Part shown: one piece after another, positions 52,400 to 60,442 of the stretch
Numbering within the stretch: the first letter of the stretch is position 1
Layout of the letters: each line of letters starts with the position of its first letter
Assembly: GCA_019636795.1 (NCBI GenBank)
Contig: JAHBWW010000007.1
Coordinates: forward strand, 62,001-126,000
Direction: 5' to 3'
Length of the DNA stretch: 64,000 nt
From: Phycisphaeraceae bacterium
GTDB lineage: Bacteria > Planctomycetota > Phycisphaerae > Phycisphaerales > UBA1924
Made by a program: the position numbers and the translations under genes
Notes under the pieces: model-generated
What the model saw: only the letters and a program-made list of their open reading frames with translations
Told to the model about the DNA's origin: nothing
The model's database searches: none

Positions 52400-52469
52400 G
52401 GTTCTATCCTCTTCTTCCGTCAGGATTCTGGCCCGACGAAATGCTTCTGCTTCCTGAGCCGCTCCTGCG

Positions 52470-52868
52470 TCAGATCACCGTGCACAGCAACTCGCCGCCG
52501 ACCTTCTGGTCGCGACACTGACGATCGCTCAACACCCCGCTGCTCGTCGAGATGATCGAAATGCCCAGACCCTGGCGGATGTGGTGCAGGTCGTCGACCT
52601 TGCGATACACGCGGCAACCCGGGGTGCTCTCCCGCTTGATTTCGTGGAGAATCGTCTCTCCCCGAGGCCCATAGCGGAGCTTGATGTTGATCTTGCCCTG
52701 TCGCCCGTCATCGACGAGCTCGAAGTCTGTGATGTAGCCTTCGCCCTTGAGCGCTTCGGCGATGCCGCGACAGACCTTGGTGTTCAAGCACACAACGGTC
52801 TTCTTGCGGTTCCGGGCCGCGTTGCGGACTCGGGTGAGCATATCAGCGATTGGATCATTCAGAGACAT
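52470..52868 (-). CDS. rpsH: 30S ribosomal protein S8
   Basis: 16S rRNA-binding assembly protein. The 132 residues contain 'MSLNDPIADMLTRVRNAARN', 'EGYITDFELVDDGRQGKINI', 'STPGCRVYRKVDDLHHIRQG' and the C-terminal 'ISTSSGVLSDRQCRDQKVGG' ending 'ELLCTVI'. In E. coli S8 is the autogenous repressor of the spc operon; whether that holds here is not visible. Confidence 0.97.
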   Translation of the reverse strand: MSLNDPIADMLTRVRNAARNRKKTVVCLNTKVCRGIAEALKGEGYITDFELVDDGRQGKINIKLRYGPRGETILHEIKRESTPGCRVYRKVDDLHHIRQGLGISIISTSSGVLSDRQCRDQKVGGELLCTVI

Positions 52869-52900
52869 TCTGCGTCCTCAGTGGTTCTTCGAGCCGCTTC

Positions 52901-53086
52901 TTACCACGATGCCTTGCGCATCCCCGGGATCTTGCCTTCCAAGGCCAGTTTCCTCAGCATGATGCGACTGATGCGGAACTTGCGATACACGCCCCGCGCA
53001 CGGCCGGTCAGTTCGCATCGGCGAACAATGCGCGATGAATACTTCGGGGTACGCTTGCTCTTGGCGACTTGTGCCTTCGTGGTCAT
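52901..53086 (-). CDS. rpsN: 30S ribosomal protein S14, short zinc-free form
   Basis: A 61-residue S14 with '[20 protein letters not shown]' and '[20 protein letters not shown]' and the terminal 'IPGMRKASW'. The length is that of the zinc-binding type Z, but three of its four cysteines are replaced ([14 protein letters not shown]), so zinc cannot be held in the usual way. Position after rplE is standard. Confidence 0.96.
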   Translation of the reverse strand: MTTKAQVAKSKRTPKYSSRIVRRCELTGRARGVYRKFRISRIMLRKLALEGKIPGMRKASW

Positions 53087-53138
53087 GAGTTCTTTGCCTT
53101 CTTCACTCTGCTGGTGTCTTTCTGAGAGAGGTCAACAA

Positions 53139-53789
53139 TCACCTCGACTTGCCGTCTTCGGGCTTGCGGAACGGCATCCCCAGTTCCGCCAGCACGAACC
53201 GACTCATCTCCGGAGTCGAATTCTTGAAACAGACGTTGATGTTCATCCCGTGCGTGAATGTCACTTCCGCCATGTTGATCTCGGGGAACACGCCCTGCTC
53301 GTTGAGACCCATCGAGTAACTTCCCTGCCGGTCGAACGCCTTGTCGTTCAACCCGCGGAAGTCCTTGATGCGAGGCGTGGCCAGGTGAATCAGACGATCG
53401 AGGAAGTGCCACATGCGTTCGCGACGCAGCGTCACCATGGCTGACGATTCGTACCCTTCGCGAACCTTGAAGTTCGAGACCGACTTCTTCGCATGCCGAA
53501 TCACAGGCTTCTGGCCCGAGATCGCTGTCAGCGTGTCGATCACCGTGCTCTTGACGTTCGGCGGAAGCTTGGTCCCGTCGAGGTGACGCCCCATGTTGAT
53601 GTTGATGACGACCTTGTCGATCTTCGGCATGGCCATCGCGTTGGCAACGCCGAACTTCTCCGACACTTTCGGCCGAACCGTCTGGTCGAACAGGGTCTTC
53701 ATGCGCGGCGGACCCGAGACAACAAGCGCTGCCTTGGCTGACTCGCTGTCTGCTCCGCCCTTCTTGGGTTTGCTCTTTTCCTTGGCCAT
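53139..53789 (-). CDS. rplE: 50S ribosomal protein L5 with N-terminal extension
   Basis: 5S rRNA-binding protein that also contacts P-site tRNA. The core starts 'MKTLFDQTVRPKVSEKFGVA' and continues with 'GQKPVIRHAKKSVSNFKVRE', 'RIKDFRGLNDKAFDRQGSYS' and 'MNINVCFKNSTPEMSRFVLA'. About 29 Lys/Ser/Ala-rich residues precede the usual start; an internal ATG at 53702 would give the standard length, but a GAGAG-type ribosome site lies before the longer one. Confidence 0.95.
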   Translation of the reverse strand: MAKEKSKPKKGGADSESAKAALVVSGPPRMKTLFDQTVRPKVSEKFGVANAMAMPKIDKVVININMGRHLDGTKLPPNVKSTVIDTLTAISGQKPVIRHAKKSVSNFKVREGYESSAMVTLRRERMWHFLDRLIHLATPRIKDFRGLNDKAFDRQGSYSMGLNEQGVFPEINMAEVTFTHGMNINVCFKNSTPEMSRFVLAELGMPFRKPEDGKSR

Positions 53790-53803
53790 GTGTTCTCTCG
53801 ATC

Positions 53804-54163
53804 TCAGATCGTTTCAGTCTTTGACTTGTCGCCCTTGCGCTTGCGGGCGATGGTTGCGATGGGTTGTCCGCTGCGCACCGCGACGCGGACCTTCGAGCCA
53901 TCCGAACGTTGTTCAAATCGCACACGCGTCGGCTTGCCGTCCACAACGGGGCTGACGTTGGAAATATGAATCGGTGCTTCCACCTGCACCACCGCGCCCT
54001 GCGGGCTGCGTTGTGTCGGGCGGATGTGCTTGGTGCGCAGGTTTACGCCCTTGACGATCACTGTCTCAGCCTTCGGGTTGACGCTCGACACTTCGCCCGT
54101 CTTGCCCTTTTCGGACCCCGCGGTGACGATGACCATGTCTCCGGCTCGCACGTGTCTTGCCAT
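53804..54163 (-). CDS. rplX: 50S ribosomal protein L24
   Basis: Early-assembly protein of the large subunit. The 119 residues include the KOW motif 'VRAGDMVIVTAGSEKGKTGE', 'VIVKGVNLRTKHIRPTQRSP' and 'EAPIHISNVSPVVDGKPTRV'. It begins one base after the rplN stop, so the two are translationally coupled. The C-terminus is lysine-rich. Confidence 0.96.
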   Translation of the reverse strand: MARHVRAGDMVIVTAGSEKGKTGEVSSVNPKAETVIVKGVNLRTKHIRPTQRSPQGAVVQVEAPIHISNVSPVVDGKPTRVRFEQRSDGSKVRVAVRSGQPIATIARKRKGDKSKTETI

Positions 54164-54164
54164 G

Positions 54165-54551
54165 TCAGATCACCTCCGTCGCGAGTGAAACAATCTTCAT
54201 GTAGTTCCGGTCGCGCAGCTCGCGGGCAACAGCACCGAAAATGCGGGTCCCCTTCGGGTTCCCGTCGTCGTTGATCAGAACCACCGCATTCGAGTCAAAA
54301 CGCACATACGACCCGTCGGCCCGTCGCGTCGCCTTGTTCGTGCGGACGATCACAGCTTTGGACATGTCGCCAGGCTTGATGTCCGCCCCGGGCAGGGCCT
54401 TCTTGATGCTCACGAGCACGCGATCACCGACGCCGGCAATCTTGCGCGTAAACCCGCCGCGACGGGTTGACCCGCCATACACACGGATCACGTAAGCGAT
54501 TTTCGCTCCGGAGTTATCCGCGACATCACATCTCGATTCTTGCTGCAACAT
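54165..54551 (-). CDS. rplN: 50S ribosomal protein L14
   Basis: Large-subunit protein at the subunit interface. The 128 residues begin '[20 protein letters not shown]' and include '[20 protein letters not shown]', '[20 protein letters not shown]' and '[20 protein letters not shown]'. Slightly longer than the usual 122. Spacing to rplX is a single base. Confidence 0.97.
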   Translation of the reverse strand: MLQQESRCDVADNSGAKIAYVIRVYGGSTRRGGFTRKIAGVGDRVLVSIKKALPGADIKPGDMSKAVIVRTNKATRRADGSYVRFDSNAVVLINDDGNPKGTRIFGAVARELRDRNYMKIVSLATEVI

Positions 54552-54621
54552 GGCTCGACACGCCTCTTTTCAAGCGAGGATTCACGTCCCCGCGATACAA
54601 CCATTCATCTCGTGATCTCGA

Positions 54622-54891
54622 TCACTCGCCCGATCGCTTCTCTACAATCCGGACCAGTTTCCAGAACTTGGTCTTGCTCATCGGACGGCACGGTGCCACC
54701 TCAACCACATCCCCCGTGTGCGACTCGTTGTTCTCGTCGTGCACATGGAGAACGGTCCGGCGGCTGACGTACTTGCCGTACTTCGGGTGCGGGGCACGAA
54801 AGTGAATAACAACTTTGCGCGTCTTGTCACGCGCGTCGGTTTCCACCACGCCCTGCCGGATTCCCTTGACTTGCTCGGCTTGTTTGCTCAT
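54622..54891 (-). CDS. rpsQ: 30S ribosomal protein S17
   Basis: 16S rRNA-binding protein of the small subunit. The 89 residues show 'RKVVIHFRAPHPKYGKYVSR', 'RTVLHVHDENNESHTGDVVE' and 'PCRPMSKTKFWKLVRIVEK', the OB-fold pattern. The ATG at 54891 (AAGGA nine bases upstream) is preferred over a GTG two codons earlier. Confidence 0.96.
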   Translation of the reverse strand: MSKQAEQVKGIRQGVVETDARDKTRKVVIHFRAPHPKYGKYVSRRTVLHVHDENNESHTGDVVEVAPCRPMSKTKFWKLVRIVEKRSGE

Positions 54892-54939
54892 CACCACTGT
54901 TCCTTAGCCGGGGGGCGTCTGCACACCCCGCCGCTTGAC

Positions 54940-55143
54940 TTACTTGCTCTGGCCCGCCAACTCCCGCGAACGAATCTCAGTCAGAAGCCTCGCGACATCG
55001 CGACGAACCTTCCCGATCGACGAGACGTCCTCGACCTTTTCCGTCACGCTCTGCGAACGCAAACGGAACAACTTCTCGCGCGACTTCTTGAGTTCAATCG
55101 CGATCTCTTCGTCTTTCAATGCTCGAACCTGCTCGCCATTCAT
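54940..55143 (-). CDS. rpmC: 50S ribosomal protein L29
   Basis: A 67-residue two-helix protein at the tunnel exit. Visible: 'VRALKDEEIAIELKKSREKL', 'FRLRSQSVTEKVEDVSSIGK', 'VRRDVARLLTEIRSRELAGQ'. Its place between rplP and rpsQ is the standard order. Confidence 0.95.
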   Translation of the reverse strand: MNGEQVRALKDEEIAIELKKSREKLFRLRSQSVTEKVEDVSSIGKVRRDVARLLTEIRSRELAGQSK

Positions 55144-55161
55144 CGCACACTCCCAAAATCA

Positions 55162-55587
55162 TCAGACCGTCAGACGACGCTTCACGAACCGGCAACGGAT
55201 CGGCATCTTCATCGCCACACGCACCAACGCTTCCTTGGCACGTGGCTCCGAGACCCCCGCGATCTCGAAGAGCACCGTCCCGGGCTTGACACGCGCCGCC
55301 CAGTAATCCACTTCAGCCTTGCCCTTGCCCATGCGCGTTTCCAGCGGCTTCTTGCTCACGGGCTTGTCCGGGAACACCCGTATGAACAGCTTGCCCTCAC
55401 GCTTGAGGAAGTGCTGAGCAGCAATACGCCCCGCCTCGATGCAGTTGCTCTTGAGCCAGCACTGATCGAGCGCCTGGAGGCCATAGTCCCCGAACGCAAC
55501 GTAGTTGCCCTTCGTCGCCTTGCGCTCACGCACGCGGCGAAACTCTTTGCGGTGTTTGACTCGCTTCGGAATCTTATAGGGAGGCAT
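55162..55587 (-). CDS. rplP: 50S ribosomal protein L16
   Basis: A-site/peptidyl-transferase-region protein. The 141 residues include '[20 protein letters not shown]', '[14 protein letters not shown]', '[20 protein letters not shown]', '[20 protein letters not shown]' and '[20 protein letters not shown]'. Standard length and position. Confidence 0.97.
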   Translation of the reverse strand: MPPYKIPKRVKHRKEFRRVRERKATKGNYVAFGDYGLQALDQCWLKSNCIEAGRIAAQHFLKREGKLFIRVFPDKPVSKKPLETRMGKGKAEVDYWAARVKPGTVLFEIAGVSEPRAKEALVRVAMKMPIRCRFVKRRLTV

Positions 55588-55616
55588 CGTCTAATTCCCT
55601 TTGATACTCGCTTGAC

Positions 55617-56318
55617 TCAACGACGACCGCGTGCCCTGGCCTGAGCCCCGGCAGCACGTGACTGTTCTTCTTCAACCTCGGGTGCATACTCACCCTTGTA
55701 AATCCACACCTTCACCCCGATCTGCCCGTACGCAGTCGAAGCCTCGGTAAATCCGTAATCGATGTTCGCCTGAAGCGTGCTCAGAGGCAGCGACCCGAGC
55801 CGAATATCCAGGTTGCGGCTCATTTCCGCACCGCCCAGTCGGCCACTGATCAGAATACGAACCCCACGCCCGCCCGCCTGCATCACCGCTTCGCCACGAC
55901 TCTTGACCACGCGGCGGAAACTCATCCGCTTCGACAACTGCTCGGCCACGCTCTCGGCAACCAGCTTCGCGTTCATGTCCGCATTCTTGATCTCGATAAT
56001 CGAAATCGAAACCTTGCGGCCCGTCATCAGCTGCAGCTCTTCCGTCATCCGATCGACTTCCGCACCCTTGGGCCCGATCACCAGACCAGGACGCGCCGTC
56101 TTGAGAATCACCTTGAGCTCTTCGCGCGTGCGCTCGATGAGAATGTCGCTCACCGCGGCGTTTGGCGGCGTGCGGTTCAGGCGATGATCCAGAAATCGAC
56201 GGATCTTCTCGTCCTCGATCAGAAGTTCGCCATACAACGCCTTGGGCGCGTACCAGCGGCTGCGGTGCGTTTCCGTCACCCCGAGCCTGAACCCAAATGG
56301 ATGAGTCTTCTGTCCCAT
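55617..56318 (-). CDS. rpsC: 30S ribosomal protein S3
   Basis: Small-subunit head protein at the mRNA entry site. The 233 residues begin 'MGQKTHPFGFRLGVTETHRS', contain the KH-domain core 'VIGPKGAEVDRMTEELQLMT', 'SVAEQLSKRMSFRRVVKSRG' and 'GVRILISGRLGGAEMSRNLD', and end in an Arg/Ala tail. It shares a base with the rplV stop, so the two are coupled. Confidence 0.97.
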   Translation of the reverse strand: MGQKTHPFGFRLGVTETHRSRWYAPKALYGELLIEDEKIRRFLDHRLNRTPPNAAVSDILIERTREELKVILKTARPGLVIGPKGAEVDRMTEELQLMTGRKVSISIIEIKNADMNAKLVAESVAEQLSKRMSFRRVVKSRGEAVMQAGGRGVRILISGRLGGAEMSRNLDIRLGSLPLSTLQANIDYGFTEASTAYGQIGVKVWIYKGEYAPEVEEEQSRAAGAQARARGRR

Positions 56319-56863
56319 CAGGAACGCTCCTCAACACTCACAGTAATGTGACTTGTTCTCTTGAGAATCTGGTGGGCACGCCCACGATCCTTCGGCCTGA
56401 ACCGCTTGATGTGCGGCCCTTCATCCACGCGACTCTCCGCAACGATCAACGCATTGGGATCGATCCCCGCCATCTCGGCATCCGAGCGGGCCGCGTCCAG
56501 TGCCTTGCGAATGTTCACCGCTGCCCGCTTGGAACTGAACATCAGCATGTTCTGGGCATCGACGAAACTCTTGCCACGAATCATGTCGGCCACCAGTTGG
56601 GCCTTGCGCGGGCTCCCACGGTGGTGACGAACCTGGCTGGTGAACCGCGTGATATCGCTCAGATCACACCCGAGCATCGCCGCGATCTTCTCGATGTCTG
56701 TCTTCGTGCATTTCGGGTGGTCGCTGCCGCGGACCCAGTTGCGAGCCGCTGCCAGAGCGCGCGGTCCGGAAAGCCCCGGTCGCTCGATGGCCTGGGCCAA
56801 CTGCTCGATGCTCTGCCCGCTTGCGGCCAGACGTTGCTTGAGTTTTTCGTGTCGAATCTTCAC
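56318..56863 (-). CDS. rplV: 50S ribosomal protein L22 with N-terminal helix-turn-helix-like extension
   Basis: The L22 core (from about residue 70) is clear: 'VRHHRGSPRKAQLVADMIRG', 'FSSKRAAVNIRKALDAARSD', 'AESRVDEGPHIKRFRPKDRG' and 'RTSHITVSVEE'. It lines the exit tunnel and binds 23S rRNA. The 181-residue protein has about 70 extra N-terminal residues that resemble an XRE/Cro-type helix-turn-helix: 'LKQRLAASGQSIEQLAQAIE', 'AAARNWVRGSDHP' and 'TKTDIEKIAAMLGCDLSDI'. The start is a GTG at 56863 with GGGAG seven bases upstream and 31 bases behind rpsS. An internal ATG at 56677 could yield a normal-length L22, so the extension needs proof at protein level. Confidence 0.93.
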   Translation of the reverse strand: MKIRHEKLKQRLAASGQSIEQLAQAIERPGLSGPRALAAARNWVRGSDHPKCTKTDIEKIAAMLGCDLSDITRFTSQVRHHRGSPRKAQLVADMIRGKSFVDAQNMLMFSSKRAAVNIRKALDAARSDAEMAGIDPNALIVAESRVDEGPHIKRFRPKDRGRAHQILKRTSHITVSVEERS

Positions 56864-56894
56864 CGATCACTCCCGAAGGATCCCCGCACGCCAA

Positions 56895-57179
56895 TCAGCG
56901 CCCGGATTTGATCCCTTCCTTCTTGTTCGTGTGTCCGCGGAACGTGCGCGTCAGCGCGAACTCGCCCAACTTGTGCCCAACCATGTCCTCTGTCACAAAC
57001 ACATCCATGAACACCCGCCCGTTGTGCACCTGAAACGTCTGGCCCACAAACTCCGGCACAATCGTGCACGCGCGGGCCCACGTCTTGATCGGCTCGCGAC
57101 GACCCTGCTGCCGCTGCCGCTCAACCTTCATGTACAACTTCTCGTCGACGTACGGACCTTTTTTCAGACTGCGTCCCAT
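56895..57179 (-). CDS. rpsS: 30S ribosomal protein S19
   Basis: Small-subunit head protein forming a complex with S13. The 94 residues show '[20 protein letters not shown]', '[20 protein letters not shown]', '[20 protein letters not shown]' and '[20 protein letters not shown]'. Standard length and position between rplB and rplV. Confidence 0.97.
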   Translation of the reverse strand: MGRSLKKGPYVDEKLYMKVERQRQQGRREPIKTWARACTIVPEFVGQTFQVHNGRVFMDVFVTEDMVGHKLGEFALTRTFRGHTNKKEGIKSGR

Positions 57180-57205
57180 TGATGCGTCCTCATTCCTTCA
57201 CGAAC

Positions 57206-58063
57206 TTACCGCTTCTGCCCGTACCGCTTGCTCTTGCGACGACGGATGATCAAATCCTGCGAGTGCTGCTTCCGGTTACGCGTGCCGCCGCCCTTGGCCT
57301 CGACACCCGACGGACTCACCGGAGGACGGCCGCTCTTGCTCCGACCCTCACCACCACCCAGCGGGTGAGCATGGTGGCTCATTGCAACGCCGCGAACCTT
57401 CGGCCGGCGCCCAAGCTTCCGATTCAAACCCGCCTTGCCCAGGCGACGATTCTGATGGTCTGTATTACCGACCTGCCCGATCACCGCTCGGCAATCGATC
57501 GGCACACGACGAATTTCGCCCGAAGGCAGCACCAGAGTCGCGTATCGGCCTTCCTTGTTGGTCAACCTGGCCGATGAACCCGCCGAGCGACAGATCTGCC
57601 CGCCACGCCCAGGCTCAAGCTCCACACAGTGAACGCTCAGACCCGTCGGGATATAGCGCAGAGGCATGAAGTTTCCAACCTGAGGCTCCGCAGCTTCGGT
57701 CGATGACGAAATCACCTTCATGCCGTCCTTGAGCCCGATCGGTGCGATGATATAGCGCTTGATCCCATCGGCATACTCGATCAGCGCAATGTGGCTCGAA
57801 CGATTGGGATCGTACTCGATTCCAACCACCGTACCCTCGATCCCGTCGCGATCGCCCCGGCGGAAGTCGATCATGCGATACATGCGCTTCACGCCGCCGC
57901 CACGACCACGCACGGTGATCTTGCCGTGATGGTTGCGGCCGCCCTTGCTCGGCTTCGGACGCAAAAGACCCTTCTCGGGCGTCTTCTTCGTCACTTCTTC
58001 GTGCATGTTCACCGACGCATTGCGACGGCCAGCACTTGTCGGTTTGTATACGCGAATCGACAT
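57206..58063 (-). CDS. rplB: 50S ribosomal protein L2
   Basis: Conserved peptidyl-transferase-region protein. The 285 residues include 'KTPEKGLLRPKPSKGGRNHH', 'GKITVRGRGGGVKRMYRMID', 'GRGGQICRSAGSSARLTNKE', 'VRGVAMSHHAHPLGGGEGRS' and the C-terminal 'RRRKSKRYGQKR'. The catalytically relevant His of 'SHHAHPLGGGEG' is present. Follows rplW after 12 bases. Confidence 0.98.
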   Translation of the reverse strand: MSIRVYKPTSAGRRNASVNMHEEVTKKTPEKGLLRPKPSKGGRNHHGKITVRGRGGGVKRMYRMIDFRRGDRDGIEGTVVGIEYDPNRSSHIALIEYADGIKRYIIAPIGLKDGMKVISSSTEAAEPQVGNFMPLRYIPTGLSVHCVELEPGRGGQICRSAGSSARLTNKEGRYATLVLPSGEIRRVPIDCRAVIGQVGNTDHQNRRLGKAGLNRKLGRRPKVRGVAMSHHAHPLGGGEGRSKSGRPPVSPSGVEAKGGGTRNRKQHSQDLIIRRRKSKRYGQKR

Positions 58064-58075
58064 CTTCGACCTTCC

Positions 58076-58354
58076 TTAGAACAACTCGATCACGTCGCCC
58101 TCACGAAGCTTGACCGTGGCCTTCTTCGTCGGGGACGGCTTGACATATCCGAACTTCGTTCGACGCAGCGCGCTCTTGCGCACCTGTGTCTGTACCGCTT
58201 CAACCTTCACGCCATACAGCGACTCGATCGCCGCCTTGATATCCGTCTTGGATGCACGCCGATCCACCTCAAACGTGTAGTGGTTCTGCTCCATCCCTGC
58301 CGTGCTCTTCTCGGTCAGCAGCGGACGCTTGATGTAGTACGAGAGTTCCATCAC
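58076..58354 (-). CDS. rplW: 50S ribosomal protein L23
   Basis: Exit-tunnel protein that docks trigger factor and SRP. The 92 residues include 'YYIKRPLLTEKSTAGMEQNH', 'YTFEVDRRASKTDIKAAIES' and 'LYGVKVEAVQTQVRKSALRR'. The start overlaps the rplD stop by four bases, a translational coupling. Confidence 0.96.
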   Translation of the reverse strand: MMELSYYIKRPLLTEKSTAGMEQNHYTFEVDRRASKTDIKAAIESLYGVKVEAVQTQVRKSALRRTKFGYVKPSPTKKATVKLREGDVIELF

Positions 58355-59058
58355 GCGGCCTCCTCGCCACCAGCAGCCTGGCGGCCCATCGGCTCAACCT
58401 TGGCCGACTTGTCAATCTGCGACGACGGACCACTCAGCCACGCCTGAAGATCGCCCTTGTCGATCACCAGGAACCGGTGATTGAGCATCTCGAAGCAGTT
58501 CAACTCGTCGGCCCGGCACAGCGAAACGGTTTCGACATTTCGCCCGCTCAGCCTCGCGTTGCGGCTCTTGTCCGCATCCGGAGACAACGCCACCAACGCC
58601 TTCTTGTCAATCCCCAGGTTCGCAAGCAGCGACACAAAGTCCTTCGTGCGAGGCGTCGCGAACGACAACCCATCGATCACACGCACTTCGTTGTCGAGCA
58701 GCTTCGAGAGCAGCGCATTGCGATTCGCCTTACGCCGCATCTTCTTGGGCATGTCAAGCCGGTAGTCGTCGCGCGCCCGCTTCTTGGCAAAGGCATGGCC
58801 ACCACCACGGAAGTGCGGGACCTTCTTGTTGCCGTGTCGTGCGCGACCCGTGCCCTTCTGGCGGTACATCTTGCGGTTTGAGCCGCTGACTTCCGCCCGG
58901 GTCAGGGTTCGTGCAGACCCCTGCCGCAGGTTCGCGTGATATCGAACATATGCCTGCTTGATCAGCGCCGGATTGACCGTGCCGCCAAGGGCTGACTCAT
59001 CGATCGACATTGTGCCGACCGAAGTGCCGTTCATGTTGTAGACGGGGACATCAATCAT
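58351..59058 (-). CDS. rplD: 50S ribosomal protein L4
   Basis: Large-subunit protein lining the exit tunnel. The 235 residues show 'LIKQAYVRYHANLRQGSART', 'YRQKGTGRARHGNKKVPHFR', 'GGGHAFAKKRARDDYRLDMP' and 'LSKLLDNEVRVIDGLSF'. The ATG at 59058 with GAGG close upstream is chosen over a start 13 codons earlier. In E. coli L4 represses its own S10 operon; here a 245-base interval rich in hairpins precedes rplD, a candidate regulatory leader. Confidence 0.96.
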   Translation of the reverse strand: MIDVPVYNMNGTSVGTMSIDESALGGTVNPALIKQAYVRYHANLRQGSARTLTRAEVSGSNRKMYRQKGTGRARHGNKKVPHFRGGGHAFAKKRARDDYRLDMPKKMRRKANRNALLSKLLDNEVRVIDGLSFATPRTKDFVSLLANLGIDKKALVALSPDADKSRNARLSGRNVETVSLCRADELNCFEMLNHRFLVIDKGDLQAWLSGPSSQIDKSAKVEPMGRQAAGGEEAA

Positions 59059-59303
59059 GTCTTTCCTCGCCCAGCGCCTTTGTTCACCCGGCCACAATTG
59101 ACCGGGAGACTATTGCTTCGCCTATTCGTCCTGAACGCTCTTGTCGGTCTCCCGACCCCAGGCGTTTCGCCCGGTGCGCCAGCCCGAAATCGACTCGGCT
59201 GCTCCACGCCCCACAAGGGGGCACACACTTGTCTTCGTCCGGCGGTTTCCTTTCGGACCTTCCGGACAACACGGCGAGAAACCGCTTCTCACCGCGTCTC
59301 AAA
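59059..59303 (-). promoter_or_regulatory. Hairpin-rich interval upstream of rplD
   Basis: 245 bases between rplC and rplD, unusual in this tightly packed cluster. It holds several short hairpins: GAGAA/TTCTC near 59276-59290, GTCCGG/CCGGAC near 59237-59267, GCCCC/GGGGC at 59209-59222, and GTCGG/CCGAC at 59143-59156. It could be a structured leader, possibly for L4 autoregulation, or contain a promoter. Confidence 0.4.
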
Positions 59304-59987
59304 TCACTTCCCAGCCGTCTTGCCCTGCTTGCTTGTATTCAGGCGCACGGCATTGCGAACTTGCACAATACTCTTGTTCGGACCCGGCACCGGCCCCTTG
59401 ACCAGCAGCAAATTCCGATCCTTGTCAATACGAACCACATCGAGGCTGCGAACCGTGACGCGCTCGTCACCCAAGCGCCCCGACATTCTCTTGCCCTTCT
59501 TCAACTTGCCCGAAAAACCGCGGTTGGTCGCGTGCCCGCCGATCGACCCCGGCGAACGGTGCTTGCGCTCCACGCCGTGCGATGCCTGCTGACCCTTGAA
59601 CCCGTACCGCTTCATCACACCCGCGAAGCCTTTACCCTTGCTGTTGGCAATGACGTCGACGTATCCGATCCCTTCAATCGCCTCGATCCCGAGTGTCTGC
59701 CCGAGCTCGAACTTCGAAGCCTCTTCCTCGGTGCAGCGGAACTCCGCATGCCGCCGAAGAGGATCTGCACCCGCCTTGGCATCGTGCCCGATCATCGGGA
59801 TCGTCGAGTTGCGAGCCTTCATCGCTCCATACCCGATCTGCACAGCCGAATAGCCGTCCTTCTCGTTCGTCCGGATCTGCGTGACGACGCACGGACCAAG
59901 TTCGATCACGGTCACCGGCACACTCTTGCCGTCCTCCGTGAACACACGGGTCATTCCCAACTTGGTTCCCATCAGCATCACTGACAT
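59304..59987 (-). CDS. rplC: 50S ribosomal protein L3
   Basis: Early-assembly protein close to the peptidyl-transferase centre. The 227 residues include 'MLMGTKLGMTRVFTEDGKSV', 'GKGFAGVMKRYGFKGQQASH', 'HRSPGSIGGHATNRGFSGKL' and 'KKGKRMSGRLGDERVTVRSL'. A 146-base interval with a terminator separates it from rpsJ. Confidence 0.97.
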   Translation of the reverse strand: MSVMLMGTKLGMTRVFTEDGKSVPVTVIELGPCVVTQIRTNEKDGYSAVQIGYGAMKARNSTIPMIGHDAKAGADPLRRHAEFRCTEEEASKFELGQTLGIEAIEGIGYVDVIANSKGKGFAGVMKRYGFKGQQASHGVERKHRSPGSIGGHATNRGFSGKLKKGKRMSGRLGDERVTVRSLDVVRIDKDRNLLLVKGPVPGPNKSIVQVRNAVRLNTSKQGKTAGK

Positions 59988-60091
59988 CGTCGAATCCTTC
60001 GCCTCATCCGAGGCCGCTTCATGCTCGCAGTGCGTTCAAACGCAAAGCCGCAGAGGAAGTCTTGCTGTCGGGGTCAGGACCATCCCGCCCC

Positions 60092-60127
60092 AAAGAAAAG
60101 GCCGCTCCCTTCGAGAGGCAAGCGGCC
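60092..60127 (-). terminator. Intrinsic terminator between rpsJ and rplC
   Basis: On the minus strand a stem GGCCGCT/AGCGGCC with a 14-base loop, directly followed by TTTTCTTT. It begins only seven bases behind the rpsJ stop. It would end or attenuate transcripts from rpsJ before rplC, so rplC needs its own promoter or regulated read-through. Confidence 0.85.
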
Positions 60128-60133
60128 GAAACA

Positions 60134-60442
60134 TCACGCCTTGATACGCACAAACACACCAGCAGGAACGACGAGGCGATTAAGAGCCTCGACCGTGCGT
60201 GCGTTGGGCTCGACAATGTCGATCACCCGCTTGTGTGTGCGAATCTCGAACTGTTCGCGACTCTTCTTGTCGATGAAAGGACCGCGCAACACCGTGTAGC
60301 GCTCAATCCGCGTCGGAAGCGGAATCGGGCCCTTCACCTTCGCGTTGGTGCGCTTGGCATGATCCACAATCTCCTTCGCCGAAGCGTCGAGAGCGATGTG
60401 GTCATACGCCTCCATCCGAATTCGGATCTTGCCACCGGTCAT
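60134..60442 (-). CDS. rpsJ: 30S ribosomal protein S10
   Basis: Small-subunit protein that also joins antitermination complexes as NusE. The 102 residues show '[20 protein letters not shown]', '[20 protein letters not shown]', '[20 protein letters not shown]' and '[13 protein letters not shown]'. The ATG at 60442 gives the family length and has an AGGAAAAGG stretch upstream; a start 21 codons earlier is not conserved. First gene of the ribosomal cluster; fusA and tuf are not upstream. Confidence 0.97.
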   Translation of the reverse strand: MTGGKIRIRMEAYDHIALDASAKEIVDHAKRTNAKVKGPIPLPTRIERYTVLRGPFIDKKSREQFEIRTHKRVIDIVEPNARTVEALNRLVVPAGVFVRIKA

